From DATKYV01 sp035528275 (GTDB lineage Bacteria; Acidobacteriota; Terriglobia; UBA7540), in the NCBI GenBank assembly GCA_035528275.1, contig DATKYV010000130.1, positions 1-36,055 on the forward strand: a stretch of 36,055 nt of DNA, written 5' to 3'. A program made the position numbers and the translations under genes. A model generated the notes under the pieces. It was given only the letters and a program-made list of their open reading frames with translations. It was not told the origin of the DNA and did not search any database. Below, one piece after another: positions 18,031-26,052 of this stretch. The first letter of the stretch is position 1, and each line of letters opens with the position of its first letter.

Positions 18031-18213
18031 ATGACGTACATGCGCAAGGCACTGCGAAACATCATCGACTACCTTCGCGAAGTTTTCGGCGAGAAGGCCT
18101 ACGCGCGCTATTGCGACTACGTCCGCTCGCGCGGCGGCCAGCCCATGGCCGCGGAGGAGTTCTATCGCCTGCAGCTCGAAGCAAAATATTCCCGCCCCAA
18201 CCGCTGCTGCTGA
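18031..18213 (+). CDS. YbdD/YjiX family small protein, CstA partner
   Basis: This 60-residue protein belongs to the YbdD/YjiX family (DUF466). It shows the conserved YxxYxxxxR core (YARYCDYVRSRGGQPMAAEEFYRLQLEAK, about residues 24-52) and the family's C-terminal twin cysteine (NRCC, residues 57-60). These proteins are almost always encoded after CstA/BtsT transporters, and their exact biochemical role (perhaps stabilising or regulating the transporter) is not settled. The TGA after the CC tail is a normal stop; there is no extended frame after it. Confidence 0.9.
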   Translation: MTYMRKALRNIIDYLREVFGEKAYARYCDYVRSRGGQPMAAEEFYRLQLEAKYSRPNRCC

Positions 18214-18231
18214 CCTGAATGACATCTCCCT

Positions 18232-18261
18232 TTGCAGACCCTAAGAGTCCTGGCCTATACT
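18232..18261 (+). promoter_or_regulatory. Promoter of the exported RraA-like gene
   Basis: TTGCAG (18232-18237) and TATACT (18256-18261) are 18 nt apart, close to the sigma-70 consensus. The predicted transcript starts near 18268, about 33 nt before the ATG, with AAGGAG at about 18288-18293 as ribosome-binding site. Confidence 0.65.
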
Positions 18262-18300
18262 GAGCCGTCCAATACGAACATCGAAGCAAGGAGCCGCATT

Positions 18301-19116
18301 ATGAGATACCTCGTGCTCTTGTTCCTTACCGTGGGCCTTCTCCCCCTGCACGCTCAGGAGGAGCCGCCGTTTTCCAAGCAATACCTTGAAGTCAAGCAGT
18401 ACACGCAGGCCGAGAATGAAGCCATCGTCAAGAAGTTTCAGGACCTGCGAGTCACCGACATTGTGGACGGGCTCGACGTCGTCGGCCTGCAGGACGTGAC
18501 GGTGATGGACGCGGACATCAAGCCGTTGTGGCGGGATGGCGAGAAATTCACGCATCGCATCTGCGGCGTAGCGGTCACGCTGCGCATCGTTCCGCCGCAG
18601 GAACGCGCGCCTATCTTCCCCAACCACGACAAGTTCGCTGAATGGGAAGGCAACTGGTACGAGGAGAAGATCCCCGGCGACTTCGAAAACTTTTTGAAGC
18701 CCGACACCATCCTGGTGATTGACGCGTCGCAGACGCGCGATGTGGGCTTCTGCGGGTCGAACAACGCGCTCAACTGGTTCACGCGCGGCATGCGCGGCAT
18801 CGTCATCGACGGTGGCTGCCGCGACACGGACGAAGTCATCCTGGAAGGAATTCCCGTCTACCATCGCGGCGTGACGCGGGGCATCGATCCCGGTCGGGTG
18901 CAGATTGAGTCCTACAACAACCCGGTGAATGTGGGCGGAGTGCTGGTGATGCCGGGTGACGTCATCGCCGCCGACAATGAAGGCGTGGTGGTCATACCGC
19001 GCGCCAAGGCGGAGGCTGCCGCCGCCGCCGCGCATCGCATCCAGGAAGCCGATAAGGAGGGGCGCCGTCGCCTGTACGAGAAACTGAACCGGGCGCCGGA
19101 CTTCACCCTGAAGTAA
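18301..19116 (+). CDS. RraA-like family protein with signal peptide
   Basis: The product has 271 residues: a signal peptide (RYLVLLFLTVGLLPLHAQ) followed by an RraA-like fold (LRVTDIVDGLDVVGLQDV, GFCGSNNALNWFTRGMRGIVIDGGCRDTDEV, GGVLVMPGDVIAADNEGVVVIP). The block GMRGIVIDGGCRD (about residues 160-173) matches the metal-binding GxxGxVxDGxxRD region of HMG/CHA aldolases, which share this fold with the RNase E inhibitor RraA. An aldolase or decarboxylase-like activity outside the cytoplasm is therefore more plausible than RNase regulation, but the substrate is unknown. The N-terminal 60 residues after the signal peptide are longer than in cytosolic RraA (about 160 residues), and a helical Lys/Ala-rich tail is added. 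It is a single gene with its own promoter. Confidence 0.85.
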   Translation: MRYLVLLFLTVGLLPLHAQEEPPFSKQYLEVKQYTQAENEAIVKKFQDLRVTDIVDGLDVVGLQDVTVMDADIKPLWRDGEKFTHRICGVAVTLRIVPPQERAPIFPNHDKFAEWEGNWYEEKIPGDFENFLKPDTILVIDASQTRDVGFCGSNNALNWFTRGMRGIVIDGGCRDTDEVILEGIPVYHRGVTRGIDPGRVQIESYNNPVNVGGVLVMPGDVIAADNEGVVVIPRAKAEAAAAAAHRIQEADKEGRRRLYEKLNRAPDFTLK

Positions 19117-19503
19117 CGAATTCCCGTCTCCCGGCGCCGCACGTGGAAAACCTCTCATCTGCGAGCGACGCGGCACGCGCGGCCACAAATTCGTCCTCAA
19201 GTCTCAGGCCCAGTCCGCCGATGCCGAAATCGGGTGGTGTGTAACTCTTCGGGAGGATGATGCGGATGGGCCTGACAGGTTTGCCGCGGCGGACGCTCAG
19301 CACGGCGGGTTTTCAGAGCCGCTTGCCGCTCCGGCGGAGCCCTTTTTCGAATCAGAAGTTTCTGATTTTATCTTTGGATAACTCCCACTTGGATAAGAGT
19401 TCATGTCTTGACTTCGACATCTGGGGGATGCCAGAGTGTATTCGGCAAAGACCCAGGAGGGACACTCGGATCGCCACGAGAGTTCCTTGGCTTATTTCCT
19501 GCT
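19117..19503. other. Intergenic region upstream of the sigma factor gene
   Basis: No firm gene lies in these 387 bases. The minus strand from 19303 to 19103 carries a 66-codon open frame with a protein-like stretch (RIILPKSYTPPDFGIGG); it may be a gene remnant, but I cannot assign it. Closer to the sigma factor gene there is an 18-bp palindrome (19350-19367) and a TTGGATAA direct repeat (19374-19381 and 19389-19396). Confidence 0.5.
19350..19367. promoter_or_regulatory. 18-bp perfect palindrome, operator or terminator hairpin
   Basis: AATCAGAA and TTCTGATT flank a GT centre, and a TTATC stretch follows. It could be a weak terminator for DNA upstream, or a protein-binding site in front of the sigma factor gene, whose start lies 137 bases downstream. 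Confidence 0.4.
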
Positions 19504-20364
19504 ATGGGTGAGTTAACCTTTAAGAAGTTTCTGGCGGCCCACCGCAGAACACTTGAAGCCTTGTTTGCGGCCTCAGGCGCGGCGAAGTGGTCCGTGCCCT
19601 TCGAGGACTTTGCGAACGTCGCATGGAAGGGCATCGCGCGGGCCGCGGCCGCCGAACCGGGCAAGGTTCGCGACTTGCTTATCTCACTGCGCGTTGGGGA
19701 CCTGGGTCTTGTGCTGGGTTGCCTGGCGGGCGACGAGCACGCCTGGAACACATTTTCCTACCAGTATCAGGGCGTGCTCTTCGACGCGGCTCGCGCTATT
19801 CTGCATGACGACGTTCTGGCGCGCGAACTGGCGGACTCTCTGATGGGGGACCTCTACGGATTGAACAGCTCCCACCCGGGAAGAGACTCCAAGCTTAACT
19901 ACTTCCACGGCCGGAGCAGCTTGAAGACCTGGTTGCGCTCGGTCCTCTATCAGCGGTTCATAGACGAATACCGTCGCCAGAGCCGTCTGGAGCCGCTGCC
20001 TGAAGGGGCCGCCGAGCCCGCCGCCGCCCAAAACCCCATTTCGGACAAGGACGAGCGCCGGTACGATGGATATCTCAGCGAGGCGGTGGAGGTCGGCGTG
20101 CGGGACCTGCCCGCCTCCGAGAAGCTGCTGTTGAGCTACGCTTACGTCCAGCAATTGACCCTCAAGCAGATCGGCCGATTGCGGGGAGAGCACGAAGCGA
20201 CGGTTTCACGGCATCTCGCAGCCCTGAGGAAGAAGCTGCGAAAGCGCATCGAAGGTTACTTGCGAAAGGTCAAGAAGCTGAGCTCTTTTGAGGTAGACCG
20301 TTGTCTGGACTTCGCAGTGCGCGGCGTGGGCGTGGATCTAGACCGGATCTTGAAACCGGAATAA
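19504..20364 (+). CDS. RNA polymerase sigma factor, sigma-70/ECF-like
   Basis: The product has 286 residues. The region from residue 65 onward resembles sigma region 2 (CLAGDEHAWNTFSYQYQGVLFDAARAIL, SLKTWLRSVLYQRFIDEYRR) and the C-terminal part region 4 (LPASEKLLLSYAYVQQLTLKQIGRLRGEHEATVSRHLAALRKKLRKRIE, a helix-turn-helix with a very basic recognition end). The first 65 residues and the last 40 (SSFEVDRCLDFAVRGVGVDLDRIL) extend beyond a minimal ECF factor. It is followed after 100 bases by a membrane zinc-finger protein with the anti-sigma (ZAS) motif, the usual partner arrangement. The frame is open upstream to a TTG at 19408; I chose the ATG at 19504, although no good ribosome-binding site precedes it. 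Confidence 0.85.
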   Translation: MGELTFKKFLAAHRRTLEALFAASGAAKWSVPFEDFANVAWKGIARAAAAEPGKVRDLLISLRVGDLGLVLGCLAGDEHAWNTFSYQYQGVLFDAARAILHDDVLARELADSLMGDLYGLNSSHPGRDSKLNYFHGRSSLKTWLRSVLYQRFIDEYRRQSRLEPLPEGAAEPAAAQNPISDKDERRYDGYLSEAVEVGVRDLPASEKLLLSYAYVQQLTLKQIGRLRGEHEATVSRHLAALRKKLRKRIEGYLRKVKKLSSFEVDRCLDFAVRGVGVDLDRILKPE

Positions 20365-20467
20365 ATTGGTGCAAGCCAGGCCTTGTGGTTCGTTCTAGTT
20401 AGTGGACGTGATTCCTCCCGGCGGGGCGACGGTCAGAGCCCCGGCCGGGAAACGTGAGACCAGTGGG

Positions 20468-21751
20468 ATGAAGGACGATTCGGCTCGAGACAAAGCGATC
20501 GACAAACTGCTGGCCCGCAAACTGAGCGCCCGCCTCCAGGATGAAGGTCGGGCCTGCCCGGACGCTGAGACCCTTGCGGGCTACGTGGAGCGAACGCTTT
20601 CGCCTGCGGAACGCCAGACCTTGGAGACCCATCTCGTCGCCTGCCGGTTCTGCCAGGAACAGGTGGCCGAGCTCGTCCGATTGAACGAAGGCGACGAAGA
20701 CGAGATTGAGGAGGCCGCGAAACCCGTGCCAGCCAGGCCAAGGGTCGCGTGGTTTGGCTGGGCGCTGGCGGCGCCGGCGCTCGTCGCGCTGCTCGTAGCC
20801 GGCCTCTGGTATACGGGCGAATTCCAACCGCTTCTTCGGCAAGAGGGGCCGACCACCGTGGAAGGCCCTCAACCGCCTGCCCCTTCACTGGCGACTCAAC
20901 CCCGCGGCAAAGAGGCTGCGGCCAAGTCGCCCGTTGGAGGTGAGTTGTCAGAGGCCGCGGATCTCAAGCGGGAAACTCCAAAAGAGTCCGAAGCAATGAA
21001 GTCTGCGCCCCGGATGTCCATCTACGGCTCAACCGGCTCAAGTGTCGACATGAAACCCGGAGAAGGCGGAGGGGTCGGTTACCGCGCGGGCAGGGCATCC
21101 AACGAGTCCGCAAGCATACCCTCCCCTGAGCGCCAGGCCGTGGCGCAAGCGGGCGCGCCAACCCCCGCTCCGCAGGACCTGGACCGCATGGCGAATCAGG
21201 GTTTCCGCGCCCCCTCGGAAGGATTGCCTGTCGCTGCCCCCGGGGCTCCTTCTGCCGAGGCCGCACAGAAAGCAGAGTCCAAGTTGGCGCTCCGCGACGA
21301 AGAGCTGTCCAAGGAAGTCGCCCGGCCCGACACGGCGACCAAGAAAGCGGCTCCTATCCAGGAGCAGCCCGAAGCAGCAACGAAACGGCGCGATTCGGGA
21401 GTGGAATTCCACGGCTTCATCCAGGACCGTCGCACGTGGCGCGTGGGACGGGAGGGCCTGATTCAGAAAGCCGCGGCGGACGGAAGCTGGGAAACTCGTC
21501 CCAGCGGCGTCAAAGCTGATCTGTTCGGAATCAGCTTTGCCAACTCTAAAGTGGGCTGGGCCGTAGGCCAGGGCGGAACGGTCCTGCGAACCACGGACGG
21601 TGGAGTAACCTGGACCCGAATGCCCAATCCCACCTCCGAAGACCTGGTTCGCGTCGGCGCCATCAGCGAAACGAAAGTTAACGTCATCACCCGCTCCGGC
21701 CAAACCCTTCAAAGCTCCGATGGCGGCAAGACCTGGAAGCCCCTCGGTTAG
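20468..21751 (+). CDS. Membrane zinc-finger anti-sigma-like protein with Ycf48-type C-terminus
   Basis: The 427-residue product starts with a cytoplasmic anti-sigma zinc finger: His55-x3-Cys59-x2-Cys62 (HLVACRFC), the ZAS motif that clamps ECF sigma factors. One membrane helix follows (about 94-115, WFGWALAAPALVALLVAGLWY). The outer part is a long low-complexity region rich in Pro, Ala, Glu and Lys (about 120-310) ending in a Ycf48/BNR-like beta-propeller segment of about 100 residues with two typical blades (VGWAVGQGGTVLRTTDGGVTW, TLQSSDGGKTW). It is encoded directly after the sigma factor gene and probably holds that sigma factor at the membrane until an outside signal is received. The partial propeller (normally six to seven blades) is too short to close alone. 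A GTG start at 20402 is possible; ATG 20468 is preferred. Confidence 0.85.
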   Translation: MKDDSARDKAIDKLLARKLSARLQDEGRACPDAETLAGYVERTLSPAERQTLETHLVACRFCQEQVAELVRLNEGDEDEIEEAAKPVPARPRVAWFGWALAAPALVALLVAGLWYTGEFQPLLRQEGPTTVEGPQPPAPSLATQPRGKEAAAKSPVGGELSEAADLKRETPKESEAMKSAPRMSIYGSTGSSVDMKPGEGGGVGYRAGRASNESASIPSPERQAVAQAGAPTPAPQDLDRMANQGFRAPSEGLPVAAPGAPSAEAAQKAESKLALRDEELSKEVARPDTATKKAAPIQEQPEAATKRRDSGVEFHGFIQDRRTWRVGREGLIQKAAADGSWETRPSGVKADLFGISFANSKVGWAVGQGGTVLRTTDGGVTWTRMPNPTSEDLVRVGAISETKVNVITRSGQTLQSSDGGKTWKPLG

Positions 21752-21802
21752 AAGCAGACCACACTTCAAACCTGCTAGAATGCCTTCAACAGGTGTCGCC
21801 TC

Positions 21803-23224
21803 ATGCCTCGCCATGCTGACCTCTGCTCCCGTTGGATTGCGGAAGCCCGGCGTGGCGGACTGTTCCGCCCCGGCGAGCGGGTGGGGGTGGCAGTTTCCGG
21901 GGGCCCGGATTCCGTACTCCTGCTCACCTTCATGCAGCGGCTGGCCCGCGAATTGGGCCTGCAACTGGCGGTCGTACACTTCAACCATCACCTGCGCGGC
22001 GACGAGTCGGACTCCGACGAAGTTTTCGTGCGCGAGCTATCCCGGAGCTTCGGCCTGCAATTCATTCGAGGGGAAGCGGACGTCCAGCAGGCGGCAAAGC
22101 AAGAGCACCGCAACCTGGAGGCTACGGCGCGCGAACTTCGCTACCGCTTCTTCTTCTCCCTCGTCCGTCGCGCGAGACTCGACAAGGTGGCGACCGCGCA
22201 CACCGCCAACGATCAGGCGGAGACAGTGCTCCTCCGACTTTTGCGGGGAACGGGAACGCGCGGTCTGGGCGGAATCTACCCGTCCCTGGAGGGCGAGATT
22301 GTCCGCCCCTTTCTCAGCCTGTCGCGCGGCGAGGTTGAAGCAGAACTCAAAGCGCGAAAGCTGGAATTCAAGTCCGATTCCACGAACCGCGACTTGCGGC
22401 GGACGCGGAACAGAATCCGCAGGGAGCTTCTGCCCGCGCTCGAGAAGGAATTCAACCCCGGAATTGTGCTGCTGCTCAAGGAGTTTGCCGACCGGGCGCG
22501 CGATGACGAGCACTTCCTGGAAGATCAAACTCGGGAGCACGCCCGCGCTTGGAGGGTTCGCGAAGGCCGCGAGGAGAAGATCCCCCTGAGGCCCTTGGGC
22601 GAGTTTCCCCGGGCCATCGCCCGACGCGTCCTGCGCCAGATGATTTCCGCCGTCCGGGGTAACCTGCGGGGAATCAGCCACGCCCACGTCGAGGCGCTTC
22701 TTCACTTCGCGGCGAGCGCGCAAAGTGGAAAAAGCCTGGATTTGCCCGGGGGACTTGTAGCCCGCAAGGAGTTCGCGTGGTTGGCCATCGGGCTTCGAGC
22801 TACGGAGCGCGAAGGGACAGAGTTCGCTTATCCGGTCAAGGTCCCCGGAAAGGTCTCCGTTCCCCAGCTCGGCCTTGCCTTCCAGTTCAAAATTGTTGGG
22901 CCTGAGGAGCTTGGAAGGGCGTATAATAGCTCTGGAATGGCCGGTCTCGACCGGCTGAAATTAGCGGCTGAGCCCGTCCTCCGAAGCTGGAGGGCAGGAG
23001 ACCGCTTCCAGCCGCCGGGGAGCCGAAAGCCCTTGAAGGTGAAGGAGCTTTTTCGGCTGCACAAGGTCCCCTTGAAGCAAAGAAGAATCTGGCCCGTGCT
23101 GGAGTGCGGACGGGAGATCATTTGGGTCCGGGGCTTCCCGGCAAGCGGCTCGGTAGCTGTTTCTCCGGACACCCAAGAGGTCGTGATCATCAGCGAAGAG
23201 GCTGAGCCGTCAGGCAAGTCCTGA
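21803..23224 (+). CDS. tilS: tRNA(Ile)-lysidine synthetase
   Basis: The 473-residue enzyme attaches lysine to C34 of the AUA-reading tRNA-Ile using ATP. The N-terminal PP-loop ATPase motif SGGPDS is at residues 32-37, followed by VVHFNHHLRGDESDSD, TAHTANDQAETVLLRLLRGTG and RPFLSLSR, all characteristic of TilS. The C-terminal part contains the TilS substrate-binding domains (SWRAGDRFQPPGSRKPLKVKELF, VLECGREIIWVRGF). It heads the conserved order tilS-hpt-ftsH; hpt follows after 11 bases, so the two are cotranscribed. A TAGAAT at 21776-21781, about 21 bases before the start, is a plausible -10 box. Confidence 0.96.
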   Translation: MPRHADLCSRWIAEARRGGLFRPGERVGVAVSGGPDSVLLLTFMQRLARELGLQLAVVHFNHHLRGDESDSDEVFVRELSRSFGLQFIRGEADVQQAAKQEHRNLEATARELRYRFFFSLVRRARLDKVATAHTANDQAETVLLRLLRGTGTRGLGGIYPSLEGEIVRPFLSLSRGEVEAELKARKLEFKSDSTNRDLRRTRNRIRRELLPALEKEFNPGIVLLLKEFADRARDDEHFLEDQTREHARAWRVREGREEKIPLRPLGEFPRAIARRVLRQMISAVRGNLRGISHAHVEALLHFAASAQSGKSLDLPGGLVARKEFAWLAIGLRATEREGTEFAYPVKVPGKVSVPQLGLAFQFKIVGPEELGRAYNSSGMAGLDRLKLAAEPVLRSWRAGDRFQPPGSRKPLKVKELFRLHKVPLKQRRIWPVLECGREIIWVRGFPASGSVAVSPDTQEVVIISEEAEPSGKS

Positions 23225-23235
23225 GTGGAGCGGAA

Positions 23236-23817
23236 ATGAAGAAGCGGCCAAAATCACCTGCCCGCAAGCGGCGGTCGACCCGAGCCAAGAAGGCTCATGC
23301 GGGTAACGGCCTGAGAACGGTTTTTACGGCAAAACAGATCCAGAAGCGAGTGCAGAGCCTTGCCGATCAGATCAACCGCGACTATCGGGGAAAAACCCTG
23401 CACGTGGTCGGCATCCTGGAGAATTGCTTCCTTTTCATGGCCGACCTGGTCCGGCAATTGAAGATCCCGGTCGCCTGCCATTTCATCAAGGCAGAGATTC
23501 ATGACACCTCAGCAGGCGGCGTTGCGGTGCGGGAGATTATGTACACCCCGCCCGTCCAGGCCGCAGGCAAGGATATCCTGCTCGTGGACGGCATCCTGCA
23601 GTCGGGCGTGACCCTGGATCACCTTTGCCGCTACATGCTGGGACAAAACGCCAAGTCGGTGCGCACGGCCACCCTCATCGAGAAGACCGACGAGCGAAAG
23701 GTGGACGTGGCCACCGATTACGTGGGCTTCAAGACGACGGCGGGATTCCTGGTAGGCTACGGGCTGGGTTATCAGGAGAAATTCCGAAACCTTCCCCACG
23801 TCGCCTCCATGGCGTGA
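23236..23817 (+). CDS. hpt: Hypoxanthine phosphoribosyltransferase-like protein with altered active site
   Basis: The 193-residue protein is clearly an HPRT homologue by its place between tilS and ftsH and by the C-terminal block DYVGFKTTAGFLVGYGLGYQEKFRNLP. Its active site is unusual. The PRPP-binding motif, normally VEDIIDTGxTL, reads VDGILQSGVTL (residues 117-127), so the catalytic Asp of the DTG triplet is Gln122 and the Glu-Asp pair is Asp-Gly. The SSY loop that closes over the product is AEI, and the Asp of GLDYNEK, which contacts metal and purine, is Gly. It also has a basic N-terminal extension (KKRPKSPARKRRSTRAKK). Activity as a purine salvage enzyme is therefore doubtful. In Bacillus subtilis TilS and HprT have been reported to act together in ftsH expression, so a structural or regulatory role is conceivable (inference). 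Confidence 0.85.
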   Translation: MKKRPKSPARKRRSTRAKKAHAGNGLRTVFTAKQIQKRVQSLADQINRDYRGKTLHVVGILENCFLFMADLVRQLKIPVACHFIKAEIHDTSAGGVAVREIMYTPPVQAAGKDILLVDGILQSGVTLDHLCRYMLGQNAKSVRTATLIEKTDERKVDVATDYVGFKTTAGFLVGYGLGYQEKFRNLPHVASMA

Positions 23818-23920
23818 GCGCAAGGGGGGCGAGACTCCGCGAGGGTTTGAGGCATCCAAGGAAGATAGGGGTTTCCGGCAAGCGCGGGGTTTCCGCGAGC
23901 CTGCCGGGGGAGGAAGTGAA

Positions 23921-25828
23921 GTGAACACGGCGGTCAGGAACATCATTTTCTGGGTGGTCATGGCAGCTCTGGCGCTGCTGATTTGGGCCCTCGTGCGCTC
24001 CAACACCGGCGAGCGGGTCAAAGACCTGACCTTCACCGAGTTCACTACGGAAGTCGGCAAGGATAACGTCCAGGAAGTAACCATCCTGGGGACCGACGTC
24101 ACCGGGACGTTCAAGAAGGACAACGCCAAGTTTAAGACCACAATTCCGGCCAACTATCCCGATCTTTACAAAAGCCTGCAGGAGAAGAATGTCAACATCA
24201 CCGTGAAGGACGCCTCGGGCAGCTCGTGGATGACCTGGGTGGCCAACGGCTTGCCGTTGCTCCTGCTGCTGGGCTTGTGGATTTTCTTCATGCGCCAGAT
24301 GCAGACGGGCGGGAACAAAGCGCTCTCCTTCGGCAAGAGCCGGGCGCGGCTGCATTCCAGCCAGCAGAAGAAGGTCACGTTCAAAGACGTCGCGGGCGTG
24401 GACGAGGCCAAGGAAGAGCTGCACGAAATCATCGAGTTCCTGTGCGAGCCGCAGAAATTCCAGAAACTCGGCGGGCGCATCCCCAAGGGAGTCCTTTTGG
24501 TGGGACCTCCGGGAACGGGCAAGACGTTGCTCGCCCGCGCCATCGCCGGTGAAGCCAACGTTCCTTTCTTTTCTATTTCCGGCTCGGATTTCGTGGAGAT
24601 GTTCGTCGGCGTAGGCGCGTCGCGCGTCCGCGATTTGTTCGAGCAGGGCAAAAAGAACGCCCCCTGCATCGTCTTTATTGACGAAATCGACGCCGTGGGG
24701 CGTCACCGCGGCGCCGGCCTGGGCGGCGGCCACGACGAGCGCGAGCAGACCCTGAACCAGTTGCTGGTGGAGATGGACGGTTTCGAATCGAACGAAGGCG
24801 TCATCCTCATCGCCGCCACCAACCGCCCCGACGTCCTCGACCCGGCGCTGCTGCGCCCCGGCCGATTCGATCGGCGCGTCGTCGTCCCGCGTCCCGACGT
24901 GGGCGGCCGCGAAGGCATCTTGAAAGTTCACACGAAGAAGATTCCACTCTCCGAAGACGTGGAAATTTCCGTGGTGGCGCGCGGCACTCCCGGCTTCTCC
25001 GGCGCCGACCTCGCCAATCTGGCGAACGAAGCGGCGCTGCTCGCGGCGCGGAGAAACTTGAAGCACGTCACGATGCTCGACTTCGAGGCGGCCAAAGACA
25101 AGGTGCTGATGGGCGCCGAGCGGAAGTCGATGATCCTCTCTGATGAGGAAAAGCGGAACACCGCCTATCACGAGGCGGGCCACGCCCTCGTCGCCTGCAT
25201 AGTCCCGCACGCCGACCCGCTTCACAAAGTCACCATCATCCCGCGGGGCATGGCGCTGGGCGTCACCATGCAGCTGCCTGTGGACGACAAGCACACCTAC
25301 ACGCGCGACTACTTGGAGTCGCAACTCGCCATCATGATGGGCGGGCGCGCCGCCGAGGAGCTCTTCCTCAACAAGGTGACCACCGGCGCCGGCAACGACA
25401 TCGAGCAGGCCACCGAACTCGCCCGGCGCATGGTGTGCGATTACGGGATGTCGGACCTGGGGCCGCTGGCCTACGGCAAGAACCAGCAGGAAATTTTCCT
25501 GGGGCGCGACCTGGCGACCCAGCGCGACTTCAGCGAGGACACCGCCATCAAGATCGACCAGGAAGTGAAGAAGTTCGTGATGACCGCCTACCAGAAAGCC
25601 AAGGACGTCCTCACCTCCAATCGCGACGCGCTAATCCGCATCGCCCTGAACCTGCTGGAGCGCGAAGTCCTGGACGTCACCGAAGTGAAGTTGCTGATCG
25701 AAGGTGAGCCGCTGCCGGAGCGGCCTCGCGTTGTGCTGCCCAAACCTTCCTCACCGGAGACCACCGAAGTGCTCAAGCCCCAGCCTTCGCCTGGTGTCCC
25801 GGGCCGCGAACGACCCCAGCCAGCGTAA
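23921..25828 (+). CDS. ftsH: ATP-dependent zinc metalloprotease FtsH
   Basis: The 635-residue membrane protease degrades misfolded membrane proteins and regulators. Two membrane helices (about 8-25 and 108-124) flank a periplasmic domain. The AAA+ module has Walker A GPPGTGKT (195-202), Walker B VFIDEID (251-257) and the SRH region NRPDVLDPALLRPGRFDR (301-318). The zinc protease motif HEAGH is at 417-421. The C-terminal tail is Pro/Glu-rich. The start is a GTG preceded by GGAGGAAGTGAA. It follows hpt after about 100 bases. In many bacteria ftsH is followed by folP and glmM, which here are displaced to 33.1 kb by the arsenic gene block. Confidence 0.97.
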   Translation: MNTAVRNIIFWVVMAALALLIWALVRSNTGERVKDLTFTEFTTEVGKDNVQEVTILGTDVTGTFKKDNAKFKTTIPANYPDLYKSLQEKNVNITVKDASGSSWMTWVANGLPLLLLLGLWIFFMRQMQTGGNKALSFGKSRARLHSSQQKKVTFKDVAGVDEAKEELHEIIEFLCEPQKFQKLGGRIPKGVLLVGPPGTGKTLLARAIAGEANVPFFSISGSDFVEMFVGVGASRVRDLFEQGKKNAPCIVFIDEIDAVGRHRGAGLGGGHDEREQTLNQLLVEMDGFESNEGVILIAATNRPDVLDPALLRPGRFDRRVVVPRPDVGGREGILKVHTKKIPLSEDVEISVVARGTPGFSGADLANLANEAALLAARRNLKHVTMLDFEAAKDKVLMGAERKSMILSDEEKRNTAYHEAGHALVACIVPHADPLHKVTIIPRGMALGVTMQLPVDDKHTYTRDYLESQLAIMMGGRAAEELFLNKVTTGAGNDIEQATELARRMVCDYGMSDLGPLAYGKNQQEIFLGRDLATQRDFSEDTAIKIDQEVKKFVMTAYQKAKDVLTSNRDALIRIALNLLEREVLDVTEVKLLIEGEPLPERPRVVLPKPSSPETTEVLKPQPSPGVPGRERPQPA

Positions 25829-26023
25829 TTTTAAGCGGCGCAGTTTAGCCCCTGGACAGGAGCTGTAAGGAGGGATCGATCCACGATCCTTTCTGGCCCA
25901 AGACTTGAGTTTTCAACACAGTCGATGGCTCCTGTGTGCCGGACTCCCCAGACTCTGTCTACCCAAATCATGGAGTCACAAAAAGAATCTTGCTTTTTCG
26001 CGGAAATTCTCCTACAGTCTAAT

Positions 26024-26041
26024 CGTCTATAGGTATAGACG
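26024..26041. promoter_or_regulatory. ArsR operator (perfect 8+2+8 palindrome)
   Basis: CGTCTATA and TATAGACG flank GG as a perfect 18-bp inverted repeat ending 11 bases before the arsR ATG at 26053. ArsR/SmtB repressors bind such AT-centred palindromes overlapping the -10 region; the TATA cores here probably form part of that -10 element. The operator would shut the operon off until As(III) binds ArsR. Confidence 0.75.
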
Positions 26042-26052
26042 TGGAGACCGAA

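Noticed and set aside
23729..25324. 531-codon antisense frame within ftsH
   Set aside because: It mirrors the ftsH codons, has low-complexity composition, and no initiation signal.
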